In this document: piece after piece, positions 1 through 6,453 of the stretch | How the letters are laid out: each line of letters begins with the position of its first letter | Position numbering within the stretch: position 1 is the stretch's first letter | NCBI GenBank assembly: GCA_017959485.1 | Contig: JAGDAM010000198.1 | Location: forward strand, 1 to 7,891 | DNA: 7,891 nt | Direction: 5' to 3' | Source of the DNA: Clostridia bacterium | Lineage (GTDB): Bacteria; Bacillota_A; Clostridia; Oscillospirales; CAG-272 | The notes under the pieces: model-generated | The model's database searches: none | What the model was told of the DNA's origin: nothing | Seen by the model: the letters and a program-made list of their open reading frames with translations, nothing else | Position numbers and translations under genes: made by a program

Positions 1-1419
1 GCGGCCGGCCTGAATGGCGTACGCCTTTTCGACTCCCCTGAACTCGCCGGCAATCTGCTCGAGCTTTTCAAGCCGCGTGATGTAATTTTCCAGGTCCTCG
101 CGGCGCGCGCCGGGCCTCGCGGCGGAGATCGCGTCGGCTGCCTGTACCAGAACGGCGATGACCGTCCGGGGCTCGACGTCGTTGTGGTGAGCTTCTATCG
201 CGTGAATGACTTCGCGGCTCTCCTTGTACTTCTTGGCGGTGTTCACGCCGATCTCGACGTGGGTTCCCTCGACGTCGTGCGGGAACGCCTTGCCGACGTC
301 ATGCAGAAGCCCCGCGCGTCTTGCAACCGAGGCGTCGACTCCGAGTTCCTCGGCCATAATGCCGGCCAGGAAAGCGACTTCGACCGAATGTTTGAGAACG
401 TTCTGACCGTAACTCGTGCGGTATCTGAGCCGTCCGAGAATCTTAACCAGATCGGGAGCGATACCGTGAACGCCGACCTCGAAGGTGGCGCGTTCGCCGG
501 CCTGCCTGATGCCCGCCTCGACCTCGCGCTTCGCTTTTTCGTACATTTCTTCGATGCGCGCGGGATGGATGCGTCCGTCGGCAATGAGTTTTTCAAGCGT
601 AATTCTGGCAATCTCGCGTCTGACAGGGTCGAATCCCGAGACGGTGATGGTGTCGGGAGTGTCGTCGATGATCAGCTCGACTCCGGTGAGAGTTTCGAGC
701 TTCTGGATGTTTCTTCCTTCGCGGCCGATGATTCTGCCCTTCATTTCCTCGTTGGGAATCTGGACCGACGTTACAGTCGCTTCCGAGACGTGATCGGCGG
801 CGCAGCGCTGGATGGCAAGAGTGATTATGCTTCTCGCTTTTTCATCGGCGGTTTCCTTGAACTCCTGCTCAAGTTCGTCGAGACGGTGCGAAAAATCGAA
901 TTTGGCCCGTTCCTCCATTTCCGCCATAAGGCGCGCCACCGCCTCTTCGGCGGTCAGTCCGGCGATCTCCTCAAGCGCGTGGCGCTGAGCTTCGAGAGCT
1001 CTCTCCGCCTCTTCGCGGGCGGCGTCGGCTTCCTTGAGTTTTTTGTCGAGCTGTTCCGACTTGCGTTCCAGCTGTTCGGCTTTTCTGTCGAGGTTTTCCT
1101 CCTTCTGGGAAAGACGGTTTTCCGATTTGGCCATCTCCGAACGTCTGCGGCCGATTTCGCGGTCGGCTTCCGAACGCACGCGCTCCGCTTCCGCTCTCAT
1201 CTGTTCCGCCATCTTCGTGGTGTCCATAAGCACCTTCTGGGCGTCGTCGGACGCTTTCAGGCGGGCTTCAACTTCGATCTTCTTGGCCTGCTCTTCGGCG
1301 GAGCCGATGAGCTTTTCGGCTTTGCTCTTGCGGATCGCGATACCGATAAAGATACCCGCGACCAGCGCAACGACTGCGGCAGCCGCGGCGACGATGATAT
1401 ATGTTAATGCTTCCGGCAT
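1..1419 (-). CDS. rny: Ribonuclease Y, 3' end cut off by window edge
   Basis: RNase Y is the membrane-anchored endoribonuclease that starts mRNA decay in many Gram-positive bacteria. The 473 visible codons show the family order. A hydrophobic N-terminal anchor lies at about residues 5-28. A long charged coiled coil rich in Glu, Lys, Arg and Ala runs from about 30 to 195. A KH RNA-binding domain follows at about 215-280, with the [11 protein letters not shown] signature at 228-238. An HD hydrolase domain spans about 335-435, with the metal-binding HD pair at H373-D374 in LLHDVGKA and a further conserved AHHND-like stretch near 410-414. Family members are usually near 520 residues, so about 45 C-terminal residues lie beyond position 1. 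The start at 1419 is supported by a perfect AGGAGG (1430-1425) five bases upstream and by the anchor beginning at once. A strong promoter lies upstream. The reading frame is intact as far as visible. Identification is secure. Confidence 0.97.
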   Translation of the reverse strand, partial: MPEALTYIIVAAAAAVVALVAGIFIGIAIRKSKAEKLIGSAEEQAKKIEVEARLKASDDAQKVLMDTTKMAEQMRAEAERVRSEADREIGRRRSEMAKSENRLSQKEENLDRKAEQLERKSEQLDKKLKEADAAREEAERALEAQRHALEEIAGLTAEEAVARLMAEMEERAKFDFSHRLDELEQEFKETADEKARSIITLAIQRCAADHVSEATVTSVQIPNEEMKGRIIGREGRNIQKLETLTGVELIIDDTPDTITVSGFDPVRREIARITLEKLIADGRIHPARIEEMYEKAKREVEAGIRQAGERATFEVGVHGIAPDLVKILGRLRYRTSYGQNVLKHSVEVAFLAGIMAEELGVDASVARRAGLLHDVGKAFPHDVEGTHVEIGVNTAKKYKESREVIHAIEAHHNDVEPRTVIAVLVQAADAISAARPGARREDLENYITRLEKLEQIAGEFRGVEKAYAIQAGR

Positions 1420-1477
1420 ATTATCCTCCTTTGTAATATACTTTATAAAATATTGGGCATTAAACACCTAATTTAAT

Positions 1478-1506
1478 ATTATACTACAAAAGCGCCCCGT
1501 TGTCAA
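1478..1506 (-). promoter_or_regulatory. Consensus sigma-A promoter of rny
   Basis: Read on the minus strand, a perfect TTGACA -35 box (1506-1501) is followed by a 17-nt spacer and a perfect TATAAT -10 box (1483-1478). Transcription would start near 1471, giving a leader of about 52 nt before the rny start codon. The strength is inferred from consensus match only. Confidence 0.85.
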
Positions 1507-1537
1507 CCGCCGGAGGAGCGGAAAAACCGGTTGACAA
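1500..1537. repeat. 10-bp perfect inverted repeat holding both divergent -35 boxes
   Basis: TTGTCAACCG (1500-1509) is the exact reverse complement of CGGTTGACAA (1528-1537), with 18 bases between the arms. Each arm contains the -35 box of one of the two divergent promoters, so the symmetry partly follows from two good promoters facing apart. However, the match extends three bases upstream and one base downstream of each hexamer. The arms could double as a two-fold operator; no binding protein can be assigned from the sequence. Confidence 0.6.
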
Positions 1538-1559
1538 AAAACGCTTTTTTGGTTATAAT
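1531..1559 (+). promoter_or_regulatory. Consensus sigma-A promoter of the CarD-family gene
   Basis: A perfect TTGACA (1531-1536) is followed by a 17-nt spacer and a perfect TATAAT (1554-1559). The spacer carries six A (1536-1541, the first belonging to the -35 box), CGC, then six T (1545-1550), an intrinsically bendable or rigid tract arrangement. Transcription would start near 1566, leaving a leader of about 35 nt before the start codon at 1602. Confidence 0.87.
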
Positions 1560-1601
1560 ATAAGTGCCCGTATTTTTTCCGATTATGAATGAGGTGGGTC
1601 A

Positions 1602-2105
1602 ATGTACAGCGTAGGAGAAAGGATTGTCTACGGCAACAGCGGCGTCTGCGAAGTCAAAGAGATCATACCTTCGCCCTTCGGCAAGCCGGGGGACGGACGT
1701 CTCTTTTACGTCCTCGCGCCGGTATTCGACACGTCGAATATGATGATATACACCCCTGTCGACTGCGATAACGTCGTGATACGCGAGCCGGTTTCGGCCG
1801 ACTGCGCGAGGAGTCTGCTCGACCGCATTCCGCTGATCGAGCCGCTTGAGATTCCGGTCGAAAAACAGCGCCGCGAGATTTACCGCGGGATTGTCCGGCG
1901 CACCGACCTTGCCGACTACGTCAGCGTGATCAAGACGGTCGAGATCCGACGCGCCGAGTTCAAAAAGACCCGCCGGCGTCTTCCGGATATGGACAGCGAC
2001 GCCGAACACACCTCTCGCAACTGCCTCTACTGCGAGATTGCGTGCGCCCTCGGAATCGAACGCGAAGAGGTGCACAATATGGTCAGCGAACTTCTTAAAC
2101 GGTAA
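1602..2105 (+). CDS. CarD-family transcriptional regulator
   Basis: The 167-residue protein opens with MYSVGERIVYGNSGVCEVKEI, the N-terminal pattern of the CarD/CdnL/TRCF domain, a Tudor-like fold that binds the RNA polymerase beta subunit. This domain covers about residues 1-65. The rest (about 70-167) is predicted helical and basic, ending in a stretch resembling the usual family end (YCEIACALGIEREEV, 143-157). CarD proteins bind RNA polymerase at promoters and change open-complex stability; the targets here are unknown. The protein has no tryptophan, so the wedge Trp known from actinobacterial and Thermus CarD is absent, and it carries Cys at 141, 144 and 148. The start is supported by GAGGTGG (1591-1597) just upstream. 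It is transcribed divergently from rny and followed by a strong stem-loop, so it is probably monocistronic. Family assignment is firm; the regulon is not inferable. Confidence 0.88.
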   Translation: MYSVGERIVYGNSGVCEVKEIIPSPFGKPGDGRLFYVLAPVFDTSNMMIYTPVDCDNVVIREPVSADCARSLLDRIPLIEPLEIPVEKQRREIYRGIVRRTDLADYVSVIKTVEIRRAEFKKTRRRLPDMDSDAEHTSRNCLYCEIACALGIEREEVHNMVSELLKR

Positions 2106-2118
2106 CGGAATAACGAAT

Positions 2119-2149
2119 ATCCGCGCGGCTCTTTCCGAGCCGCGCGGAT
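2119..2149. terminator. Probable bidirectional terminator between convergent genes
   Basis: A perfect 13-bp stem (2119-2131 with 2137-2149, arms ATCCGCGCGGCTC and its complement) closes a 5-nt loop TTTCC. It sits in the 57-nt gap between the CarD-family stop codon and the convergent YwaF-family stop codon. On the plus strand it is followed by a T-rich but interrupted tail (CTTTATTTTGTCATTTT); on the minus strand the tail is poorer in T. It therefore looks best as the terminator of the CarD-family gene, with likely use by the opposing transcript as well. Confidence 0.8.
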
Positions 2150-2162
2150 ACGCTTTATTTTG

Positions 2163-2930
2163 TCATTTTGCCCGCTTTTTTCTCACGATATCCGTGATAA
2201 GGTAAAATACGCCGATGTAGAGGATAAACAGTCCGTATACGGTAAGCGGGTAGAAGACGGGGCTGCCGCCGGTGAGGTTGTAAAAGATATCGTAGGGGGT
2301 TCCGTCGCCTCTGATCAGAAACATGTAATTGTAGGGTATCAGCAGGTCGGCGGCGTATGCCGCGACGCAGAATCCGGACAGTATCGCGAAGGTTACCGGG
2401 ACGTTTTTCTTTTTGAGACTGCATAGACCCGACACGCCGATATAGATCGCGCAGAAGCCGGAGATCGCGTGAGTCAGTCCGGACACGACGTTGTCGAACG
2501 AAAGAACGGGGTAGGCGGCGTAGTTCTGTCCGGCTCCGTAGGTTCCGAGCACCGCTCCGAGCAGTCCGAAGATCATCACGAAATCAAGCGCCGCCTCCTC
2601 AAAACGCCCTTTTCCGAAGGCCGCCATCGGTATGGTGATCAGCTGGATGCTGCACAGAAAGAGGGGAAGCAGATAGATCCACTGCATCGGGTTGTGCTCC
2701 CTGAAGCAGAGAAATACGATTTTGAAGAGTTCTATCACGTCGATGAGAAAGGCGGCTGCCGCAAGGACTCTTTTTTTCTCGCGGTGCGGGGAGCTCCGGT
2801 ACCGGCGTCCGAGAAGAACGGCGGAAGCCGTCATTGCCGCCATCAGCAGGGTGACGAATAACAGGTGTTCGAATGATAAATACCCTTCGGGGGTTCTTGC
2901 GTACCCTCCGATGCCGAAAAATTCCTTCAT
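2163..2930 (-). CDS. YwaF/TIGR02206-family integral membrane protein
   Basis: The 255-residue protein is strongly hydrophobic with about seven predicted transmembrane segments (roughly 20-40, 55-76, 84-104, 115-131, 146-167, 176-198 and 226-247). It ends in a basic tail KKRAK. Recognisable family pieces are LPLFLCSIQL (88-97), SGLTHAISG (150-158) and IPYNYMFL (198-205) before a proline-containing last helix. These fit the conserved bacterial YwaF/TIGR02206 group, which I recall as related to eukaryotic TMEM164; its bacterial role is unknown. In the usual LPLHLCD-type motif the His is replaced here by F91, while C93 and H154 remain. A GAGGA-like ribosome site lies about six bases before the ATG at 2930. 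The gene begins 54 nt after the stop of the glycosyltransferase-pyruvyltransferase gene on the same strand, with no terminator or clear promoter between, so cotranscription is likely. Function stays open. Confidence 0.8.
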   Translation of the reverse strand: MKEFFGIGGYARTPEGYLSFEHLLFVTLLMAAMTASAVLLGRRYRSSPHREKKRVLAAAAFLIDVIELFKIVFLCFREHNPMQWIYLLPLFLCSIQLITIPMAAFGKGRFEEAALDFVMIFGLLGAVLGTYGAGQNYAAYPVLSFDNVVSGLTHAISGFCAIYIGVSGLCSLKKKNVPVTFAILSGFCVAAYAADLLIPYNYMFLIRGDGTPYDIFYNLTGGSPVFYPLTVYGLFILYIGVFYLITDIVRKKRAK

Positions 2931-2984
2931 GACGTATCCTCGATGATGATTTATTTCGCTGATTATTCGCGGGTTACTGTTTTT

Positions 2985-5072
2985 TTAGGGAAAATCTCGT
3001 GCCAAAACCGAGCCGCAGTCGTCCGACAGGCGCTCTCCGGCCGCACTGACGTTTGCGGCGTCTGGGGTTCGCGCGTTTTGAACGGCCGACCGAATCTCTT
3101 CGCGGACGTCGCCTTCCGGCGCTACCACGGGATATCCTGCGACCTCCGCGAAAGAGGTTACCTTCGGGTCGTAGGCGAGACAGACGGCGGGAGTGCCGGA
3201 CGTTGCCGCGAACACCGCCGCGTGGAGGCGCCCGGCTATGACGAAGGACGAGGACGATATTTCCGCAAGCGCGTCGCGCGGTTCCGACAGGTCGAGAAAC
3301 GCCGCGCCGAGTTTTTTCGCCAGCCGTCCGAGTCTGCGTACGTCTGCGGCAGACATTGCGGCTATGACCGGCTCGAGTTCTTTTTCACGGGCGGATTCGA
3401 CCGCGGCTTCGGCTTCTTCGCGCAGCCGTACCGAACCCGCGCGGCCTCCGGAGGGGCGCAGAACGGCGAGAAGCGTCTTTTCCCGGACGGCAGGAGACGT
3501 TATACCGCACAGGCCGCGGAAGGCGAGAGCCGGATCGGCGCCGAGTCTTGCTCCGGGTAAAAACGACGCTGCGAAAGACCGCGACTTTTCGTCGCGAAAT
3601 CCCGCGGTGTCGAGCGAAGAGAGAAGTTTTTCGACGCTTTTCAGGGCGTTGTTTCCCCGCAGCGGACCGATGCCTCCTCCGAGGATGCCGGTTCTGCAGC
3701 CGAATCGCGCGGCAAGACGCGTCACCGCGCAGTAGTAGGCGAGCGAGCGGTTGCTCGTCGCGTTCTGAAGCAGGCTCCCTCCGCAAAGAATGAAGAGCCG
3801 CGAACGCCGGAGGGCAGCGGATATCGCGAACGGGTTTCTCGAAGGGACTGTGACGACGCCTTCGTAGCGGCTTTCCTTCTTTGCCCGCCTGCCGGCAAGG
3901 ACGCTGATCCCGAAACCCGGAAGGCGGTCTTCGATTTCGCGTCTGACACATTCGAAGGTTGCCTCGTCGCCCGCGTTTCCGTGCCCGAAATAGCCGCAGA
4001 GAGTGACTTCTTTCCGGTGTTCCTCTATGACAGACCGGTAAACGTCCAGCGTTTTTTCGGTAATATCCGTTATATTCCAGCGCAATCCGGCGATTTCTCG
4101 CGCGCAGGCGGCCGCGCGCAGGCGGAGCTCGCCGTTGTACGCGAGATCTTCCATAGCCCCGCAGAGCGGCGCGACCCTGCCGCCCGCCGGAATCACGTTC
4201 GTCCGATATGCCTCATCGGCGTTTTCGGGGAGAAGGATCCCGGAGCAGCCGTGCTCCGAAAACGGAATCACCGCGAGCCCCGCGGCTGCCGCTTCGATCG
4301 CCGCCCGCGACCTTCCGATGAAGACGTCCCCGGGGCGCAAAAGTCTCGCGGCGTCCGCGACGGCGCCGGTGAAAACTATCTCCCCGGCTTCCGTCTTTTT
4401 CGATTCGGATCTCAGCGCGGCTTCGGCGTTTCCGCCTCCGATGACGGTCAGCGGCGGAATATCTCCCGGATGAGCCGCGGCGAGTTTTTTATACGTTTCG
4501 ATAATCGCGAGAAATGAAAGGTAATTGTCCCGGTCGAGCCGGCCCGACGTGACAAACCGCGGCCTATCGGCTGGCGTTCCGGCCGCGGGGATCGCGACTC
4601 CGTTCGGAATGACTGTAATCATTTCGCCCGGCAGCCGGTATCGCGCGCGTATGAAGCCGGCGACGTCTTCGCTGACCGCTATGACGCGCGAGCCCCAGGC
4701 GGTCATCCGGCCTTTGGGCGGCGCGGGATCGTAAAAGCCGTGAGCCGTCGTCAAAAACGGAGGGAAAACGGTGAGGCGGCTGAGCAGGGAACAGATGAAA
4801 GCCGGGATTCGTCCGTGTGCGTGGACGATATCTGCGCCTTTTGCGGCTTTAGCGAGAACGCGTGCGGAACGGATGACCGACAGCGCGTCTTTTCTGTCGA
4901 GCGGAGCCGCCACGTGCCTGACGCCCGACTCTTCGAGTTTCCGGACGAGCGCTCCGCCGGACGACGCGACCGACACCGTATGCCCGGTCCCGGCAAGCTG
5001 CCGCGCAAGCGTGAGAACGTGAGTTTCGGCTCCGCCGGGACACATTCTCGAGGTGCAGAGAAGAATATTCAT
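2985..5072 (-). CDS. csaB: Fused GT4 glycosyltransferase and CsaB-like polysaccharide pyruvyl transferase
   Basis: This 695-residue protein joins two enzymes. Residues 1-350 form a GT-B fold glycosyltransferase of family GT4. They carry the N-terminal loop CPGGAETHV (11-19), DIVHAHGR (81-88), the interdomain VIPNGV (154-159), and a donor-site region GRSRAAIEAAAAG (253-265). Residues 355-695 match CsaB-type pyruvyl transferases: GYFGHGNAGDEA (360-371), CGGSLLQNATSNRS (430-443), GGGIGP (465-470) and the RLHA motif (615-618) whose Arg and His are essential in studied relatives. CsaB enzymes move pyruvate from phosphoenolpyruvate to a sugar, typically N-acetylmannosamine of secondary cell-wall polymer, creating the ligand for S-layer SLH domains. 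The fused half may add the sugar that is then pyruvylated, which is inference. No signal peptide is seen, so it acts in the cytoplasm. The frame is open upstream to 5210, but the start at 5072 is chosen because AAGGAGG lies 8 nt before it, the GT4 fold begins there, and the promoter lies inside the extension. Confidence 0.9.
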   Translation of the reverse strand: MNILLCTSRMCPGGAETHVLTLARQLAGTGHTVSVASSGGALVRKLEESGVRHVAAPLDRKDALSVIRSARVLAKAAKGADIVHAHGRIPAFICSLLSRLTVFPPFLTTAHGFYDPAPPKGRMTAWGSRVIAVSEDVAGFIRARYRLPGEMITVIPNGVAIPAAGTPADRPRFVTSGRLDRDNYLSFLAIIETYKKLAAAHPGDIPPLTVIGGGNAEAALRSESKKTEAGEIVFTGAVADAARLLRPGDVFIGRSRAAIEAAAAGLAVIPFSEHGCSGILLPENADEAYRTNVIPAGGRVAPLCGAMEDLAYNGELRLRAAACAREIAGLRWNITDITEKTLDVYRSVIEEHRKEVTLCGYFGHGNAGDEATFECVRREIEDRLPGFGISVLAGRRAKKESRYEGVVTVPSRNPFAISAALRRSRLFILCGGSLLQNATSNRSLAYYCAVTRLAARFGCRTGILGGGIGPLRGNNALKSVEKLLSSLDTAGFRDEKSRSFAASFLPGARLGADPALAFRGLCGITSPAVREKTLLAVLRPSGGRAGSVRLREEAEAAVESAREKELEPVIAAMSAADVRRLGRLAKKLGAAFLDLSEPRDALAEISSSSFVIAGRLHAAVFAATSGTPAVCLAYDPKVTSFAEVAGYPVVAPEGDVREEIRSAVQNARTPDAANVSAAGERLSDDCGSVLARDFP

Positions 5073-5080
5073 CCGGCAGG

Positions 5081-5087
5081 CCTCCTT
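5081..5087 (-). promoter_or_regulatory. Ribosome binding site that fixes the fusion-gene start
   Basis: AAGGAGG on the minus strand (5087-5081) is a near-perfect anti-16S match placed 8 nt before the ATG at 5072. It decides between this start and upstream in-frame starts as far as 5210, which lack such a site and lie upstream of the predicted transcription start. Confidence 0.85.
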
Positions 5088-5126
5088 CCCGGCGAGCGGC
5101 TCGCGGCACCGTGCCGCCGCGCCGGG
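5088..5126 (-). promoter_or_regulatory. GC-rich folded leader next to the ribosome binding site
   Basis: In the predicted 5' leader of the fusion gene, CCCGGCG (5126-5120) pairs with CGCCGGG (5094-5088). Inside this stem are a second inverted repeat (5117-5111 with 5109-5103, 7 bp with one central base, so 6 bp plus a 3-nt loop in RNA) and a short overlapping one (5104-5099 with 5097-5092). The outer stem ends exactly where AAGGAGG begins. It may influence translation or mRNA stability; it matches no riboswitch I recognise. Confidence 0.45.
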
Positions 5127-5129
5127 AAT

Positions 5130-5158
5130 ATTATAACTCAAAAAGGTTTTTTTTGCAA
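5130..5158 (-). promoter_or_regulatory. Probable sigma-A promoter of the fusion gene
   Basis: On the minus strand TTGCAA (5158-5153, four of six consensus bases) is followed by a 17-nt spacer and a perfect TATAAT (5135-5130). The spacer is an A tract, CC, then a T tract. Transcription would begin near 5123, about 50 nt before the chosen start codon. It very likely also drives the downstream YwaF-family gene. Confidence 0.7.
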
Positions 5159-5225
5159 CCCGGAACCTGCCCGGCGCAAATCGGCCGTACCGTGCAATAA
5201 TTCGAACCATTCGTCCCGCCGGGAC

Positions 5226-5255
5226 TTGAAATAACCGGCTTTTATATGATATAAT
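5226..5255 (+). promoter_or_regulatory. Probable sigma-A promoter of the glycerate kinase operon
   Basis: TTGAAA (5226-5231) is followed by an 18-nt spacer and a perfect TATAAT (5250-5255). TG at 5247-5248 makes it an extended -10 promoter. A second TATAAT at 5265-5270 has no good -35 box and may be chance in an AT-rich stretch. Transcription would start near 5262, about 40 nt before the kinase start. Confidence 0.7.
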
Positions 5256-5302
5256 AATTATAACTATAATTTTATCCTAAAAAACCCGGAAGGCGGCCGC
5301 GT

Positions 5303-6442
5303 ATGGAACCGAAGAAGCGCATACTCGTTATTGCTCCCGATTCCTTCAAAGGGAGCGTTTCCGCGAAAGACGCCGCGGAGGCGATTGCGCGCGGCATAGT
5401 TTCGGTTCTGCCGGACGCCGGGGTCAGATGCTTCCCGGTCGCCGACGGCGGAGAGGGAACGCTTGAAGCCATAACGGCTCCCTCCGACAGATACAGGCTT
5501 ACGGTTACCGGTCCCGAGTGGAAAAAGGTCGGCGCGGAATTGGGCTCGTCGGGAGACTGCGCCGTAGTCGAGATGGCGAAGGCGGCCGGCATCACCTACA
5601 CGGGAGAAGACAGGCGCGCCGCGACGGCGACCACCTTCGGCGTCGGCGAACTGATCCGCGACGCGCTCGCGCACGGCTTCAGAAAGATCATGCTTACGGC
5701 GGGCGGCAGCGCCACCAACGACGGCGGATGCGGAATGTTCTCCTCGCTCGGCGCCGTTTTCCGCGACCGGGAAGGGAATCGGTTCGTTCCGACCGGAGGA
5801 ACGCTCGGAAGGGTCGCGTCGGTCGATCTTTCGGGACTTGATCCCGCGCTGTCGGAATGCGAGATCACCGTCGCCGCGGATATAACGAATCCGCTGCTCG
5901 GGAAAGACGGTGCGACCTACGTCTACGGGCCGCAGAAAGGCGCGACGGCCGAAGAACTTGCCGCTATGGAGGCGGGAATGACGGTGTACGCGCGTCTGCT
6001 CGAAAAGACATGCGGGCGCGACGTCGCGTCGGTGCCCGGGTGCGGCGCCGCCGGTGGACTTCCGGCGCCGCTCATCGCCTTCTGCGGAGCAAAAATTATG
6101 AGAGGGATCGATACCGTTCTCGGGATGACCGGCTTCCGCGCGGCTCTTGAGGGCGCGTCCGCGGTCATCACCGGAGAGGGAAAGATCGACCGGCAGAGTC
6201 TTTACGGCAAGGCGGTGGAGGGAGTCGCCCGCGCCGCTTCGGAAGCCGGAGTCCCGGTCGACGTGATTGCCGGAACCGTCGGGCGGGACAGGGAAGAACT
6301 GCTCTCGCTGGGTCTGCGCTCGATAAGGACAATAACCGATATCGAACCCGACAGACGTCTCGCGATAGGCAACGCTTCGTATTATCTTGAAAAACTGGGT
6401 GCGGAATGGGCTGCCGTCTTTTCACGCACCCGTGACGTATAA
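5303..6442 (+). CDS. glxK: Glycerate 2-kinase (GlxK/GarK family)
   Basis: The 379-residue protein has the typical length and all signatures of the GlxK/GarK family (TIGR00045), which phosphorylates D-glycerate with ATP to 2-phosphoglycerate and so feeds glycerate into lower glycolysis. Visible motifs are APDSFKGSVSAKDAAEAI (11-28), PVADGGEGT (45-53), AGGSATNDGGCGM (133-145), ADITNPLLG (192-200), GPQKGA (209-214), PGCGAAGGL (245-253), GIDTVL (268-273) and VITGEGKIDRQSLYGK (288-303). It is predicted cytoplasmic, with no signal peptide. The ATG at 5303 follows a GGAAGG (5288-5293) at 9 nt and begins directly with the first conserved strand. It is first in a plus-strand pair with an aminotransferase 11 nt downstream, and is divergent from the cell-wall gene. 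No hydroxypyruvate or tartronate-semialdehyde reductase is in the window, so the source of glycerate is unknown. The gene symbol is given by family; garK is an equally fair name. Confidence 0.94.
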   Translation: MEPKKRILVIAPDSFKGSVSAKDAAEAIARGIVSVLPDAGVRCFPVADGGEGTLEAITAPSDRYRLTVTGPEWKKVGAELGSSGDCAVVEMAKAAGITYTGEDRRAATATTFGVGELIRDALAHGFRKIMLTAGGSATNDGGCGMFSSLGAVFRDREGNRFVPTGGTLGRVASVDLSGLDPALSECEITVAADITNPLLGKDGATYVYGPQKGATAEELAAMEAGMTVYARLLEKTCGRDVASVPGCGAAGGLPAPLIAFCGAKIMRGIDTVLGMTGFRAALEGASAVITGEGKIDRQSLYGKAVEGVARAASEAGVPVDVIAGTVGRDREELLSLGLRSIRTITDIEPDRRLAIGNASYYLEKLGAEWAAVFSRTRDV

Positions 6443-6453
6443 AGGAAAAAAAG

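Noticed and set aside
184..1407. A 407-codon open frame on the plus strand
   Set aside because: It is exactly antisense to RNase Y, which has every expected domain and a perfect ribosome site. The plus-strand protein has no recognisable domain, and its openness follows from the GC-rich codon bias of rny.
2160..2426. An 88-codon plus-strand frame and others (2469-2861, 2692-2946) opposite the YwaF-family gene
   Set aside because: The minus-strand frame encodes a coherent seven-helix membrane protein; the opposing frames are hydrophilic and motif-free.
2943..3560. A 205-codon plus-strand frame, and several similar Arg-rich frames at 3193-3735, 3385-3951 and 3981-4517
   Set aside because: All overlap the fusion gene, whose frame has clear enzyme motifs throughout. 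Their Arg- and Ser-rich, low-complexity proteins are typical of shadows in GC-rich genes.
5073..5210. In-frame N-terminal extension of the glycosyltransferase-pyruvyltransferase (46 more residues)
   Set aside because: The extension contains the predicted promoter and the hairpin leader, has no ribosome site at its own ATG, and adds no known domain. The GT4 fold starts at the inner ATG, behind AAGGAGG.
5213..5225. Small inverted repeat GTCCC-GCC-GGGAC just upstream of the kinase promoter
   Set aside because: Only five base pairs with a 3-nt loop, which is expected by chance in GC-rich sequence. It overlaps no promoter except touching the edge of the -35 region, so I do not call it an operator.
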